A stretch of 64,000 nt of DNA from an uncultured Aquimarina sp. (GCA_947498815.1 CANMLU010000006.1:1-64000), one strand, 5' to 3'; positions 1 to 8,983 are shown, numbered from the stretch's first letter. Notes: generated by a model not told the origin, from the letters alone. A program made the numbers and translations.

Positions 1-89
1 TCGATCACGAGAAATTTAAAAGCCTTTTTGAACACTACAAACCTCTGTTTGATAAAGATAATATTCCTAGTTTATGTTATATCGAATAA
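1..89 (+). CDS. C-terminal tail of an unidentified protein (cut by window edge)
   Basis: Reading frame 3 is open from the window edge to a TAA at 87-89 and gives a 28-residue hydrophilic tail ending in PSLCYIE. The composition is protein-like and the other two frames are poorer. The product cannot be identified from this much sequence. A short hairpin follows at 114-135. Only the fact of a gene end is supported. Confidence 0.4.
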   Translation, partial: DHEKFKSLFEHYKPLFDKDNIPSLCYIE

Positions 90-113
90 AACAAAAATGG
101 CTAGCACGGTGTA

Positions 114-135
114 AAAATGCATTAAAACGCATTTT
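114..135 (+). terminator. Short hairpin after the partial gene
   Basis: Arms AAAATGC and GCATTTT enclose an 8-base loop, with four T in the right arm. It may be a weak terminator. The flanks (GCACGGTGTA before, AACGTCAGACTGTGC after) resemble other gene tails in this window and could be a cassette-type 3' structure instead. Confidence 0.35.
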
Positions 136-227
136 AAACTAAACGTCAGACTGTGCATTAACCTCTTCTATTTTTGATTGTTTATGATTTGTAATTCTTA
201 TCTTGTATAGGGTCACAAATCATACAT

Positions 228-597
228 ATGGAACATATTTACGGTCGGGATCGCAACCAGATCCGAATGATTTCTTTAGAAGAAATGATCAAGAAAGAAA
301 GTCTAGTTCGTGTCATTGATGCTTTTGTTGATATGCTGGATTTATAACAATTCGAATTTACCTACTTTCAATTAAACAAAGAAGGCCGTCCACCTTTTCA
401 TCTAGCTACAATGATGAAGCTTTATCTCTATGGGTATCAAAAAGTATTAGGAGTTGTAGAAAATTAGAAAAAGCTTGCAAGACTAATATCGAAGTCATGT
501 GGCTCCTTAATGAACAACGACCGCATTATAGAACCATAGCCAATTATAGAAAAGATAATCCCCAGGCTTTTAAAGGATATTTAAAATTTCTAGTAAT
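228..597 (+). pseudogene. Decayed IS1182-like transposase, N-terminal part only
   Basis: Starting at the ATG at 228 the translation follows the N-terminal domain of IS1182/IS5-type transposases (DUF772-like): ...GRDRNQIRMISLEEMI..., then GRPPFHLATMMKLYLYGYQK, then, one frame over, RKLEKACKTNIEVMWLL and HYRTIANYRKDN. There is an in-frame TAA at 345-347 and a frameshift near 450-465, and the catalytic C-terminal domain is absent. The fragment is therefore dead. It marks the left side of a region rich in mobile element debris. Confidence 0.8.
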
Positions 598-668
598 ATT
601 TTTCATTTTTACGTTAGTATGTTAAAAAGGGCTAGTCTTCATTACTTCATTTTTTTGAGACGGTTTTA

Positions 669-718
669 TTTTCACTGTTAACAGGGGTATATAACAGTTA
701 TGAATTAAAGTAATTTTG
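669..718 (+). promoter_or_regulatory. Activator-type promoter of the astacin gene (motif copy 1)
   Basis: TTTTCACTGTTAACAGGGG lies at 669-687. A perfect flavobacterial -7 element, TAATTTTG, ends at 718, 34 bases after the CAG. No TTG -33 element is seen at the usual place; the palindrome occupies that position. The start codon is at 751, giving a leader of roughly 27 bases. The same arrangement occurs at five more sites on the left side of this window. Confidence 0.7.
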
Positions 719-750
719 ATGCAATGTTTAAAATAAACTAAAATTTAAAA

Positions 751-1893
751 ATGAAAAAAAACATCTATTTAAAATCGAAACTTGTATTGTTGCTTTCTCT
801 TTTAATTTTTGTTTCATGCCAAACGGAAAGCATTGAACAAAAGGAGATTCCTTCTTCTGAATCACTAATTGAACTGGCTTATCCCCAAGAGATAGGATCT
901 ATAGAGAAAATTTCTCTTTATGGATCTGATGTTAATGTGGAACATGTAAATGACCAATACATCATGGAAGGGGATATTATATTGACACCCGATCAAGTTA
1001 ACTCTGCAAATGAATTATCAAAAAGTAGTGGGCGAATAAGCAATTTATGGCCCAATAATATTGTTTTTTTTGATATAGATGAAACATTACCAAATCAACA
1101 AAGAGTAAATGATGCTATTGCACATTGGGAAGTTCATACAAACCTAAGATTTGTGCAAAGAACACATCAAAATAATTTTATATTCTTTCAAGAAGGAGAC
1201 GGATGTTCTTCTTATTTAGGAAGAATTGGAGGCAGACAAAGAATAACTCTAGCCCCTGGATGTAGCACTGGTAATACAATCCACGAGATAGGTCATGCTG
1301 TTGGACTATTTCATGAGCATTCAAGACAAGATAGGGATGATTTTATAACAATAAATTTCAACCATATTTCAGGACGTCGCGAACACAATTTCTTTAGATG
1401 GAGAGATGCAAACCTCATAGGTGCCGATTTAACTCCAACTTTGGATTTTGAAAGCATTATGATGTATGGTCCTACAGCTTTTGGAGTTTGGGGCTTAACT
1501 ACAATTGAGAGAAATGACGGTGGTACTTATGAGGCTCAACGTAATAACTTATCCCAAGGTGATATTGCCGGTATTGCCGCATTATATCCCGATAATGGTC
1601 CATCCGACTGGTGGTTTGGTGAAAGAGATGGCTCCTCTTCATTTTACCGTTCGGGTAATTTCATTTATGAAATAAATACTGATGGCGATACGATCTTTGA
1701 GTTCGCAATCATAGATCATCCTTCTCCTAGACAAAACACCTCTGTATGGGCTAACGATTCCACTAGAGGTATCATGATAGACCTACCAAAAATCCCCGGT
1801 AATAAGTTTGAACTTTATTCAAAAGGATATTGGAAGGAAAGCGGAAGTCGAAGATGGAAAGTATTGGGTAATTATAAATATATTGAAAACTAA
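751..1893 (+). CDS. Secreted astacin-family (M12A) zinc metalloprotease, lipoprotein
   Basis: Predicted surface or periplasmic zinc endopeptidase. The N-terminus is a lipoprotein signal with lipobox cysteine (LLIFVSC). The zinc site HEIGHAVGLFHEH starts at residue 178, fitting the HExxHxxGxxH astacin signature (His178, His182, His188, catalytic Glu179). The Met-turn SIMMYG follows at about residues 235-240 with Met238 and Tyr239. The stretch between signal and catalytic domain (to about residue 85) may be a propeptide. About 95 residues after the catalytic domain (from about 290) form an extra Trp/Tyr-rich domain that I do not recognise. Of the known family, flavastacin and myroilysin are flavobacterial relatives. 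It is a single gene with its own palindrome-type promoter and is not in an operon. Confidence 0.9.
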   Translation: MKKNIYLKSKLVLLLSLLIFVSCQTESIEQKEIPSSESLIELAYPQEIGSIEKISLYGSDVNVEHVNDQYIMEGDIILTPDQVNSANELSKSSGRISNLWPNNIVFFDIDETLPNQQRVNDAIAHWEVHTNLRFVQRTHQNNFIFFQEGDGCSSYLGRIGGRQRITLAPGCSTGNTIHEIGHAVGLFHEHSRQDRDDFITINFNHISGRREHNFFRWRDANLIGADLTPTLDFESIMMYGPTAFGVWGLTTIERNDGGTYEAQRNNLSQGDIAGIAALYPDNGPSDWWFGERDGSSSFYRSGNFIYEINTDGDTIFEFAIIDHPSPRQNTSVWANDSTRGIMIDLPKIPGNKFELYSKGYWKESGSRRWKVLGNYKYIEN

Positions 1894-2031
1894 TAAAACT
1901 TCTTAAATTCATATAAGAAATCGATTATTGATATACTTTTCCGCTTTATTGTTTTTGTAGTTAAATAATTTAGAGAGTGTAAACTTATAATTCTTAAGAC
2001 AGTCTATAATTTAAAAATATAGTTGCTATTG

Positions 2032-2063
2032 ATCCCATTGTTGGTTTAAACCAACAATGGGAT
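2032..2063 (+). terminator. Perfect 32-base palindrome with T-rich tail
   Basis: Two 16-base arms beginning ATCCCATTGTTGG form a perfect inverted repeat, followed on the + strand by TTTTTCTTTTT-like sequence. It can terminate transcription from the astacin gene. It overlaps the last codons of the decayed IS3 transposase on the other strand, so it may be derived from the element's end. Confidence 0.65.
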
Positions 2064-2500
2064 TTTTCTTTTTCCAAATTCCTTAGGTCTTTTTCCGCCT
2101 AAGGGTTCATGTGGATGATTATCATTATAATCGGTTATAATTTTGTTTGCTATCACTTGAAATTGTCTTAAGCTATGGAACCAGATCAGCATCTAAAACA
2201 TCCTCTCTAAATATTCTATTAAATCTCTCTACGTAACCGTTTTGTATTGGTTTTACCGGCTCTGAGCATTGGTGTTATGTTTTGTTTTAGACACCATGTT
2301 TTGTACTGGTTAGAGATAAATTCAGGTCCATTATCGGTGCGAATATACTTTGACTTTCCATAATATTCTATTAATTCTTCTAAATATCGAATAACGTGTC
2401 CGGAAGGAAAACTTATACTTCCTTGACTAAGCAAACATTCAAGTTTTTGTCCATTCATCAAAACTTTATCTAGTTCATCTATCCTTAATGTCAAAGCTAG
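2046..2500 (-). pseudogene. Decayed IS3-family transposase (OrfB, integrase core) fragment
   Basis: The minus strand encodes the rve integrase core in three frames: SGHVIRYLEELIEYYGKSK, IRTDNGPEFISNQYKTW, then after a frameshift KPIQNGYVERFNRIFRED and after another NDNHPHEPLGGKRPKEF. The DNGPE and NGYVERFN blocks and the C-terminal HPHEPLG motif identify IS3-type OrfB. At least two frameshifts, an internal stop and the missing N-terminal half make it nonfunctional. No clear terminal inverted repeats were found. Confidence 0.85.
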
Positions 2501-2624
2501 TTTATGATTATTATCATCAAATATCTATCATAAGTTGATAATCCGTTTAAGAGCGTTGTGAAAGATATTTTTTTTATACCGAATTGATATTGTTTTTTTT
2601 AATCATAGAAATCAGAAGTGGTAG

Positions 2625-2672
2625 TTTCACTGAAAACAGTGATATGAAATATTTAAGCCTTTTGTTTATTTG
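2625..2672 (+). promoter_or_regulatory. Activator-type promoter (motif copy 2)
   Basis: TTTCACTGAAAACAGTG at 2625-2641 is the most symmetrical copy (CACTG-AAAA-CAGTG). A weaker -7-like box TTTATTTG ends at 2672, 33 bases after the CAG, so spacing matches the other copies. The predicted leader to the ATG at 2733 is about 55 bases. Confidence 0.6.
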
Positions 2673-2732
2673 TGCTTTGGAATTCATTCTGAAAAACATT
2701 CAACAAATTATTAAAACTTAAAAACGATTTTT

Positions 2733-3599
2733 ATGAGATTAAAACTGATTTCAAAGATTATGTTTATCGCAGTTATTTTAGCAGGAATGCTATCCTGTGA
2801 TAATGATTACGAAGAGGTTTTTCCCGAAGAGTCTTTAGAACAGAACAAGATTCCTGTATCTATAGATAAATTGGAGAATGACTTAGGGTTCAAACAAACC
2901 AATATTTCCAAAGCAAGTAGTGACAGTATTTCTATTCGAAAATGGAATACAATCCAAAATGGAGAATCATTTTTTTACCAAATTGGAAATGTGATTTATG
3001 AAGAAATTTATAGAGATTTTAGTGGCAACTCCTTTATTGAATATGATCTTACAAATTTTTTAGATGAAAACTTTACTATTTGTCTTGATAAAAGCCGTAA
3101 TTTGTATATTGCTCTTCCAACTCATAACCCTGGTAACACATCACTTGCGTATATGTGGAATAACAATACAAGAAAATGGGATTCCTGGAGATCATTTATT
3201 TATGAAGAGCCTACCTCAAGCTGTCAAACAATATTGACATCAATAAATATTGCTGGAAGCACGCCAACAGTTTGTCCTTTATCGGGCTATGATATTTCAC
3301 TGTCAAGAGATACAGCGGATCAGTATCAGTGGGGTATTTTGGACAATGCTAATATCATTTTCACCAATGATTCTGGCCAAGGCGTTTATGTGCCTGATGA
3401 TAGAATATATTCTACAAACCAGCACTATTTATCGATGATGGTTGGCAATGCTAGTGGTACGTATAACTTTTTTGGAGATGCAATAGTACCACCTTCTACC
3501 CGTATTTTAATAGCGGTAAGAGGCAAAAAAAATAATTGCCAAGAATGGTCAAATTGGATTTTTCGTACTATTCAAACAAGTTCTAATGGATGTCGTTAA
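2733..3599 (+). CDS. Lipoprotein of unknown function, 288 aa
   Basis: The N-terminus MRLKLISKIMFIAVILAGMLSC is a lipoprotein signal with the cysteine at about residue 22, followed by an acidic stretch, which suggests export to the outer membrane. The rest is rich in Asn, Ser, Trp and Tyr and has several cysteines in the C-terminal half (around CQTI, VCPLSGY, NNCQEW, NGCR), which could pair outside the cytoplasm. I do not recognise a family. It has its own palindrome-type promoter and a terminator hairpin just after it, so it is a single-gene unit. Function unknown. Confidence 0.75.
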   Translation: MRLKLISKIMFIAVILAGMLSCDNDYEEVFPEESLEQNKIPVSIDKLENDLGFKQTNISKASSDSISIRKWNTIQNGESFFYQIGNVIYEEIYRDFSGNSFIEYDLTNFLDENFTICLDKSRNLYIALPTHNPGNTSLAYMWNNNTRKWDSWRSFIYEEPTSSCQTILTSINIAGSTPTVCPLSGYDISLSRDTADQYQWGILDNANIIFTNDSGQGVYVPDDRIYSTNQHYLSMMVGNASGTYNFFGDAIVPPSTRILIAVRGKKNNCQEWSNWIFRTIQTSSNGCR

Positions 3600-3672
3600 T
3601 TTATAGTACATCAGACATATTCTGTATGCTTAGGAATTAAAATAGATTATTAATTCTATATAGTTATAAAAG

Positions 3673-3695
3673 GCCGTCTAATTATATTAGACGGC
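3673..3695 (+). terminator. Terminator hairpin after the lipoprotein gene
   Basis: GCCGTCTAAT and ATTAGACGGC form a perfect 10-base stem with a 3-base loop, followed by TTCCTT. It lies 74 bases after the stop codon at 3599. Confidence 0.7.
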
Positions 3696-3792
3696 TTCCT
3701 TATTGGATAGAACTTTTTTCTAAACAAATTTTTAAGGTTATTAAATATGTCTAAATGAAACCTCCACTTAATATCAAATTATAGCCTGTCAA

Positions 3793-3909
3793 AGGCGGTT
3801 ATGATTTGATAAAGTGAGTTTGAGCAGATGTAAACACATGTTTCTGATTTCTAGAAGAAGAGACCGCCTAAATATTTCTTAAACGACCTCTTCTTATTTT
3901 CTTATTAGG
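3793..3909. other. Noncoding stretch with competing inverted repeats
   Basis: This gene-free stretch (3600-3990) has AGGCGGT (3793-3799) pairing with ACCGCCT (3863-3869), AAGAAGAG (3855-3862) with CTCTTCTT (3888-3895), and GCCTAA (3866-3871) with TTAGGC (3904-3909). The pairings share bases and cannot all form at once. On the minus strand it lies just downstream of the small peptide gene and may simply be its 3' end or terminator. No ORF of interest is seen. Confidence 0.3.
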
Positions 3910-3990
3910 CGCAAACATTCCATGACTTTCGGCACCAATAAACAGTTTAAAAACTAGAAATATGATGAATCCCAATAAGGTTTTTTGATA

Positions 3991-4116
3991 TTATTCATGA
4001 TCATGACATGCTTCAGCTACATGTCCGCAACCTCTAGCCGAAGCTCCATTTATCGTTTGCTGTTGATTTCTGTCTAAAACCTTAATGTCCATTGAATTTA
4101 ATAAATTTTCTAACAT
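3991..4116 (-). CDS. 41-residue peptide with double-glycine-type leader
   Basis: An ATG at 4116 opens a 41-codon ORF ending at TAA 3991-3993. The N-terminal half (MLENLLNSMDIKVLDRNQQQ) and the following TINGA look like a Bacteroidota bacteriocin-type leader, where a hydrophobic/charged helix ends in a GG or GA processing site. Cleavage after GA would release a core of about 16 residues, SARGCGHVAEACHDHE, with two cysteines and three histidines. A promoter of the shared palindrome type sits about 45 bases upstream of the start codon. No C39 peptidase-transporter or modifying enzyme is nearby. Reality as a gene rests on leader resemblance plus promoter; the activity of the product is unknown. 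Confidence 0.6.
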   Translation of the reverse strand: MLENLLNSMDIKVLDRNQQQTINGASARGCGHVAEACHDHE

Positions 4117-4166
4117 AATAATGTAATTTAAAGATTAAAAATAAAATTGTTTAAATATTAATAAAG

Positions 4167-4214
4167 TGAAATTATAGAATGTTTTCATATTGCTACCTCC
4201 TGTTTTCAGTGAAA
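4167..4214 (-). promoter_or_regulatory. Activator-type promoter of the small peptide gene (motif copy 3)
   Basis: On the minus strand TTTTCACTGAAAACAGGA occupies 4214-4197. A -7-like box TAATTTCA ends at 4167, 33 bases after the CAG (two mismatches to TAnnTTTG). The predicted start near 4161 leaves about a 45-base leader before the ATG at 4116. Confidence 0.6.
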
Positions 4215-4366
4215 ATATCTTCTCTGTTTTCAAGTAACAACGGATCTGCCTTTTCTTGTAGTGAAATAGACCGTTACAGCCTCATTAACTTGGTTAGCTC
4301 CCAAATATGTTGGTTAAACATGAACCCAACTGAAGTTACCGTAATTTAGAAAAATATGCTTAATCG

Positions 4367-4801
4367 TTACTCAGGAATCTCCTCTATGAATTCAAATATT
4401 TCACTGCCAGATAATGCTTCGTGATCCGATTTGTCATAGATGCTTAGTAAAAAAAATAGTTTCTTCGTCAATAATAAGACGAGTGATCATTCTGCCTCCC
4501 TCCAATTCAACCCATGCCTTTAGACTTGATAGCCAAACGAATTTTGCAACAATATTATTACCAATTACTGCATCTAGGTATGGACCACTCCTTAATCCCT
4601 CAATCAGATTAGAGAAATCCAAGTTGAATGAGGATATTTCTTAGAGAGCTTTTTAACCCGTGTGTCAAAAGGAGAAATCGTATCAATTTTGTAAGCTATT
4701 GGTTAATTCTTCTACATTTCTGGTCTATGCCTTTTCCTTCTTTGACAAGGGTCAAGTAGTCAACCGATTCTTCAAAAACCCTTAAAACCTCTTCTTGGCT
4801 T
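4367..4801 (-). pseudogene. Decayed RelE-type toxin gene, possibly with antitoxin remnant
   Basis: Three frames together give a RelE/HigB-like chain: KIDTISPFDTRVKKLSKKYP, then DFSNLIEGLRSGPYLDAVIG, GGRMITRLIIDEETIF, then LLSIYDKSDHEALSG ending at TAA 4367-4369. The order and the final I-Y-D-K-S-D block match type II RelE/ParE family toxins. At least two frameshifts separate the pieces. Upstream (about 4700-4801) a short frame, EEVLRVFEESVDYL, may be what is left of the partner antitoxin, but this is weak. The region is not functional. Confidence 0.65.
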
Positions 4802-4980
4802 GTGTAGATTCCTTCGTTACGCTAGGAATGACGACTTTTTAGACCTTTAGTTTGCAAGTGTATTATATTTAAAAGAGAAAAGATAAGGTGAACTATTCAT
4901 CAGACTAAGTATTTTGAAAGACTTATAGGCTGAATTAGGTCTTATTCTTAGAGGAGCAAATGCAGCATCTAAGAGACGTC

Positions 4981-5052
4981 CTCGGTAATTCCTAATCTGT
5001 TCAGAATTACATGTTATAAAATACTTCACGGAATACAGGGTGTTTTATAATT
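4981..5052. repeat. Dispersed 72-base repeat, copy A
   Basis: This segment, from CTCGGTAATTCC to TGTTTTATAATT, recurs at 9182-9254 in the same orientation with close to 90 percent identity by eye, including an exact TTCACGGAATACAGGGTGTT block. It ends 38 bases before the start codon at 5091. Gene-free sequence around it (4802-5090) holds nothing else I can name. Confidence 0.8.
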
Positions 5053-5090
5053 ACAACCGGGATTACCTTTATATCATAATAAATTAAAAA

Positions 5091-5771
5091 ATGAGAAACT
5101 TTATTATTTCTGGATTTGTATTCATCTTCCTAACTTCTTGTAGAGTTAATGATAAACCAAAAGTGATGTATACTGAGGATGAGATACCTGAAAACCAAGA
5201 GTTAAAAAAAGATTCTAGACTTATGGAAATAGCTGATTTACCAATCCATATTTATAGTACGGAATATTTAATTTACCCAATTGGTGAATACAAAACATAC
5301 GATTCTGGTGGAGATTATTTTAGCTCATCAAGCTATGGTTCTGGAGATTTTAGTATCTCTGAATTTAGTAGATATGGAATATCAGGAAATTTATATAATT
5401 TAAAATTTGAAGAAATTGAATCTGAAAAAACTCGGATGTTAACAGGTAAGAATATTCGCATAATGTCTGTAAGATTTCTCAATGAAATATACGATATCAC
5501 AAAGGAGCAGTTTTTAGTATATCGCATTTTGGATAAAGATACAAATCTCGACAAAGAACTTAATAATGATGATATTTCTAGTCTTTATATAAGTCACATA
5601 GACGGGACTTCATTTACTAAACTAACAGCAGAATTTCACGAATTAATAGATTGGAATGCTGTTGCTGTAAAAAATAGATTGTATTTCAGAAGTATTGAAG
5701 ATTCAAATAAGAATGGAGATTTTGACAATGAAGATAAAATTTCATATCAATACATTAAGTTATTCGGATAA
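5091..5771 (+). CDS. Lipoprotein of unknown function with an EF-hand-like loop, 226 aa
   Basis: MRNFIISGFVFIFLTSC is a lipoprotein signal with cysteine at residue 17. The mature part is acidic. Near the C-terminus DSNKNGDFDNED fits the D-x-N-x-N-G-x-x-D-x-x-D pattern of a calcium-binding loop, and a related acidic run (LDKDTNLDKELNNDD) occurs about 60 residues earlier, so calcium binding is plausible. No named family is recognised. It is a lone gene following dispersed repeat copy A. Confidence 0.7.
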   Translation: MRNFIISGFVFIFLTSCRVNDKPKVMYTEDEIPENQELKKDSRLMEIADLPIHIYSTEYLIYPIGEYKTYDSGGDYFSSSSYGSGDFSISEFSRYGISGNLYNLKFEEIESEKTRMLTGKNIRIMSVRFLNEIYDITKEQFLVYRILDKDTNLDKELNNDDISSLYISHIDGTSFTKLTAEFHELIDWNAVAVKNRLYFRSIEDSNKNGDFDNEDKISYQYIKLFG

Positions 5772-5859
5772 GGAATGGAAAGTAAAACCATACAACCCAA
5801 TGTAAAAATTGAGACAACAAAAACTTGCTTGATCACATAAACCTTAACAGGTTTTCTAT

Positions 5860-6030
5860 TCAGTTCTTAATTGCTTTATTTCTCAAATTATATGCTCCAG
5901 AGTATAATCCCCAATTATGAAAATTATAACCCAAATTGATTATCTTTTTTATCCAGTCAGGGAGTTGGCTTAGTCCAATATATCTAAAGAAATGTTTTTT
6001 GCACTTACAGCGCCTCGCCCTATGGGGTAA
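5860..6030 (-). pseudogene. Unidentified gene relic
   Basis: The minus strand has an open frame without a start codon that reads like protein (...FFRYIGLSQLPDWIKK, GYNFHNWGLYSGAYNLRNK) and ends in TGA at 5860-5862. It is too short to assign. The rest of the 5772-6099 gap has nothing notable. Confidence 0.3.
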
Positions 6031-6099
6031 TAAAAATACAAAAATTAAGTAAAAAAGGGCATATTTACAACGTTGAGAAAAGTATAAACCACTTCAATA

Positions 6100-8271
6100 T
6101 CAAATGGGCATCCTTAATATAAAAGAAGTGCCTATGTCTTTTTCTGAAAAAATTTGTATATCCCCTTTATGCATTTTGATAAAACGATATACCAAACTTA
6201 AACCCAATCCTGTGCCTTTTTCTTCATGAGTTCCAAGAGTTGTGTGTTTTTTTTCTTCTTTAAATAAATTCTCTAGGTGTTCTTTATGCATTCCAACTCC
6301 TGTGTCTGTTACCGTATATATTAGAGAATTGAACTCTTTTTTAAACTCAATTTTAATGTTTCCGTTTTCCGTAAACTTAACGGCATTACCTATTAAGTTT
6401 CTGAAAATTATATGAAAAACTCCTTCATCAAAATAGATGGATATATCTTTTTCATACAGCAGCCTAATTGATGTATTTTTATAATCAGCTTCCTGTTTAT
6501 ACCCATCAATGATTTCGGTTAAATGATTCGCTATTGAAATTTGCTCCGGATTTATAATATAACCATTTATTTGCTCAAGAGACCAATTTAATAAGTTGTC
6601 TAGTAAGTTAGAGAGGTACTTAAAATTTTTTTCTAATTCTTTAGAGAGTACAACAACACGTTTATAATTTTTTAAATCAATATGATGTTTTAAAATATCT
6701 CCTGAACGTTGAAGAGGTGTTAGTATACCTCTCAAATCATGAGCTATTATCGAGAAAAGACGGCTTTTAAATTGATCTGCAGCGGTTAGCTCTTTCTTCT
6801 GCGCTTTTAGTCTACGAAATCCAAAGAAAGCGACTACCAATAACACTAAAAGAAATAGTGCCGTTAACAAATATAAATTTTGCTTGAATTTTGCTTCTGC
6901 AGTTATTCTTTCTTGTTCTTGTTTTTCATAATTTAGTTTACTAATAACAAGTTCTTTTTTTTTGGTGTCATACTCTTTCTCAAGATCAACAATTTTTGTT
7001 TGAATGAATTGATTTTCTATAGAATCTTTAATCCCATAATATTTTTTGATATATTTCAATGCTAAACTAGGCTGTCCAACTTTTTCATAATATTTGCTAT
7101 AAATAGTATACAATTCTTGTTTATTAGACACAATACCCGTTTTATTAATGGCTTCTTCCAAGGGCCATAGAAATTCTTTAGCTTTTTTATAATCACCTTT
7201 TTTAAGATACAATGTGACTAATGCAGTATAACTTCGGTGCAGATAATCGTCCTTTGCAAGATTAATAGTTTTGGCGACCTCATAAGCTTCTTTAAAATAT
7301 TTTTCGGCCTTATCGTATTGTTTAAAGTTTTCCAAATAAAGCCATCCTTTCTGATTAAAGGCCTGAAAAACACGGCCTTTAGAGTTTAATTTTTGGGCGA
7401 GTTGCAAAGTATAATCAATGGTTTTTAAAGCTTTTTCACTTCTATCCTGTTTGATATAACAATCTGCTAAGTAGGAATAAATTAATATCTCTAAGTAACT
7501 GTTTCCTTCTTGTCTGGCAAAAGGAATACTTTTATTTAAATATTTTTCTGCAATTTCATATTGATTCCAATCCACATAACAGCGCCCCATCAAATAATAA
7601 GTCCTAGCAATATTATCCGGTTCTTTTTGACTTTCCTTGAGTTTGATTGCATTAAGTAAACTTCTAGATGCCTCTTCATACCTTGATAACCTATAATTGT
7701 ATAAGCCTTGATTATGATAAGACACGGCCAGCTCTATATCATTATTATTATTTTTGGCAACCGCTACAGAAGAATCAGCATACTGCAATGCTTTATAAAA
7801 ATCTCCTTTAAAGCTATAGACACTAGCAAATGCGTTGTAATAATAGTTCCATGATGAAGTAGCTCTATTTGGATCTAATAACTCTCTGGTATAATTTAAA
7901 TTGAGAATAGCCTCAGAGAAAAGTTTTTTTTGGGATAATGCCCTTGATTTATAGGTATACGTTTTTGTAAGTACATCGGTTGCTTCAATACTCTTTGCTA
8001 TTTTAATTGCCTTATCGTAAAAAAGTATAGCATAATCCATATCCCTTTTAGCTTCAAATGCGGTAAACCCAGAATTTAGATAAATTTTGGTTTTACATAA
8101 ATCATTGACTTTACCGATCATTCTTTGATTATAGGCCAATATCGAATCAGCTTCTGAAATAGTACTTGATTTTGCCTTCCATTGTTTACAGTAATTAGTT
8201 TTTTCTTGTGCATAATTGTAGCATAAGAAGAAAAAGAAATACACCAGTACAAAGATGTTTTTTTTTGTCAT
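6100..8271 (-). CDS. TPR-containing sensor histidine kinase
   Basis: Sensor kinase of the flavobacterial type: signal peptide (ending ...CYNYAQ), a long periplasmic array of tetratricopeptide repeats over about residues 50-430, a coiled-coil rich in Lys/Glu, one membrane span (LLTALFLLVLLVVAFFGF, about 468-488) and a cytoplasmic kinase. The phospho-acceptor is His511 in IIAHDLRG. The ATPase has N-box NLIGNAVKFTENG, G1 box DTGVGM and G2 box GTGLGL. There is no receiver or DNA-binding domain and no response regulator gene adjacent, so its partner is elsewhere. The signal sensed is unknown. It stands alone between gene relics. Confidence 0.9.
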   Translation of the reverse strand: MTKKNIFVLVYFFFFLCYNYAQEKTNYCKQWKAKSSTISEADSILAYNQRMIGKVNDLCKTKIYLNSGFTAFEAKRDMDYAILFYDKAIKIAKSIEATDVLTKTYTYKSRALSQKKLFSEAILNLNYTRELLDPNRATSSWNYYYNAFASVYSFKGDFYKALQYADSSVAVAKNNNNDIELAVSYHNQGLYNYRLSRYEEASRSLLNAIKLKESQKEPDNIARTYYLMGRCYVDWNQYEIAEKYLNKSIPFARQEGNSYLEILIYSYLADCYIKQDRSEKALKTIDYTLQLAQKLNSKGRVFQAFNQKGWLYLENFKQYDKAEKYFKEAYEVAKTINLAKDDYLHRSYTALVTLYLKKGDYKKAKEFLWPLEEAINKTGIVSNKQELYTIYSKYYEKVGQPSLALKYIKKYYGIKDSIENQFIQTKIVDLEKEYDTKKKELVISKLNYEKQEQERITAEAKFKQNLYLLTALFLLVLLVVAFFGFRRLKAQKKELTAADQFKSRLFSIIAHDLRGILTPLQRSGDILKHHIDLKNYKRVVVLSKELEKNFKYLSNLLDNLLNWSLEQINGYIINPEQISIANHLTEIIDGYKQEADYKNTSIRLLYEKDISIYFDEGVFHIIFRNLIGNAVKFTENGNIKIEFKKEFNSLIYTVTDTGVGMHKEHLENLFKEEKKHTTLGTHEEKGTGLGLSLVYRFIKMHKGDIQIFSEKDIGTSFILRMPI

Positions 8272-8519
8272 AAATTAAAATGAAATATTTTTAATTGAAA
8301 ACTCATATTGACTTTTTGTTTTAACCCTATATGGCACTTTTTGAAAGCTATAAAATTGTTACAGATAAAGACAATAACAAAACATGGTTGAATTTTAGCC
8401 ATATTTTAGGAAATAGAAAAATTCAAGATAAGTTCATTATCATAAAATTCATACTTTTTTAAGAGAATAACTTTTAACTAAGATAAAGTATTTGATCGAA
8501 TCAAGTAGATTATTATAAA

Positions 8520-8983
8520 ATGATACCTACTTGCAAGTACAAAATAAAAACCACAGAAAAGAATTCAGTAGTTAAATTATCTACAAATAAAATATTATAT
8601 AAAAGCAAACCTTTCAAATAGATAGTATTGCATCTCATAATTATTGTTGTTCAGGAGAGTTAAATAACGGAAAACATGATTATAAGATTTTTCCAGATGT
8701 CATAAACGTATGGATAGATATACATAAAAGAATGATTCTTGTAGAATATTATATTGTTCATGTTCCAAATGGTTGTGATAGTGGTTCCTTTTTTAAAACT
8801 ATTGATTTAAAGGTAAAAAACCTCTGCCGAAAACGAAGGCTTTGATTTTTAGATTAGCACCTCTAGTTATGGTGTGCTGAATCTACTACAGTAACCCCTT
8901 CTTCTGGACGTTACTATGATGTGGTAACTTATCCAAATTATAACAACCTTAGTATTCAATTCCTGTTTGTCAATACCAACTAG
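8520..8983 (+). pseudogene. Frameshifted remains of an unidentified gene
   Basis: ATG at 8520 starts MIPTCKYKIKTTEKNS... and stops at about 8620; one frame over the protein-like sequence continues (SIASHNYCCSGELNNGKH, DVINVWIDIHKRMIL) to TGA 8843-8845. A further fragment (TTVTPSSGRYYDVVTYPN) runs to TAG 8981-8983. The pieces look like one or two extracellular-type proteins broken by frameshifts. No family is recognised. From 8984 to 9524 I see only the repeat copy at 9182-9254 and no gene. Confidence 0.45.

Noticed and set aside
3250-3438. 62-codon ORF inside the 288-aa lipoprotein gene
   Set aside because: Out-of-frame shadow without its own signals.
4414-5029. Short ORFs on both strands (4414-4644 +, 4434-4622 -, 4847-5029 -)
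   Set aside because: The first two lie within the broken RelE-type toxin gene and the third crosses dispersed repeat copy A; none is a complete gene.
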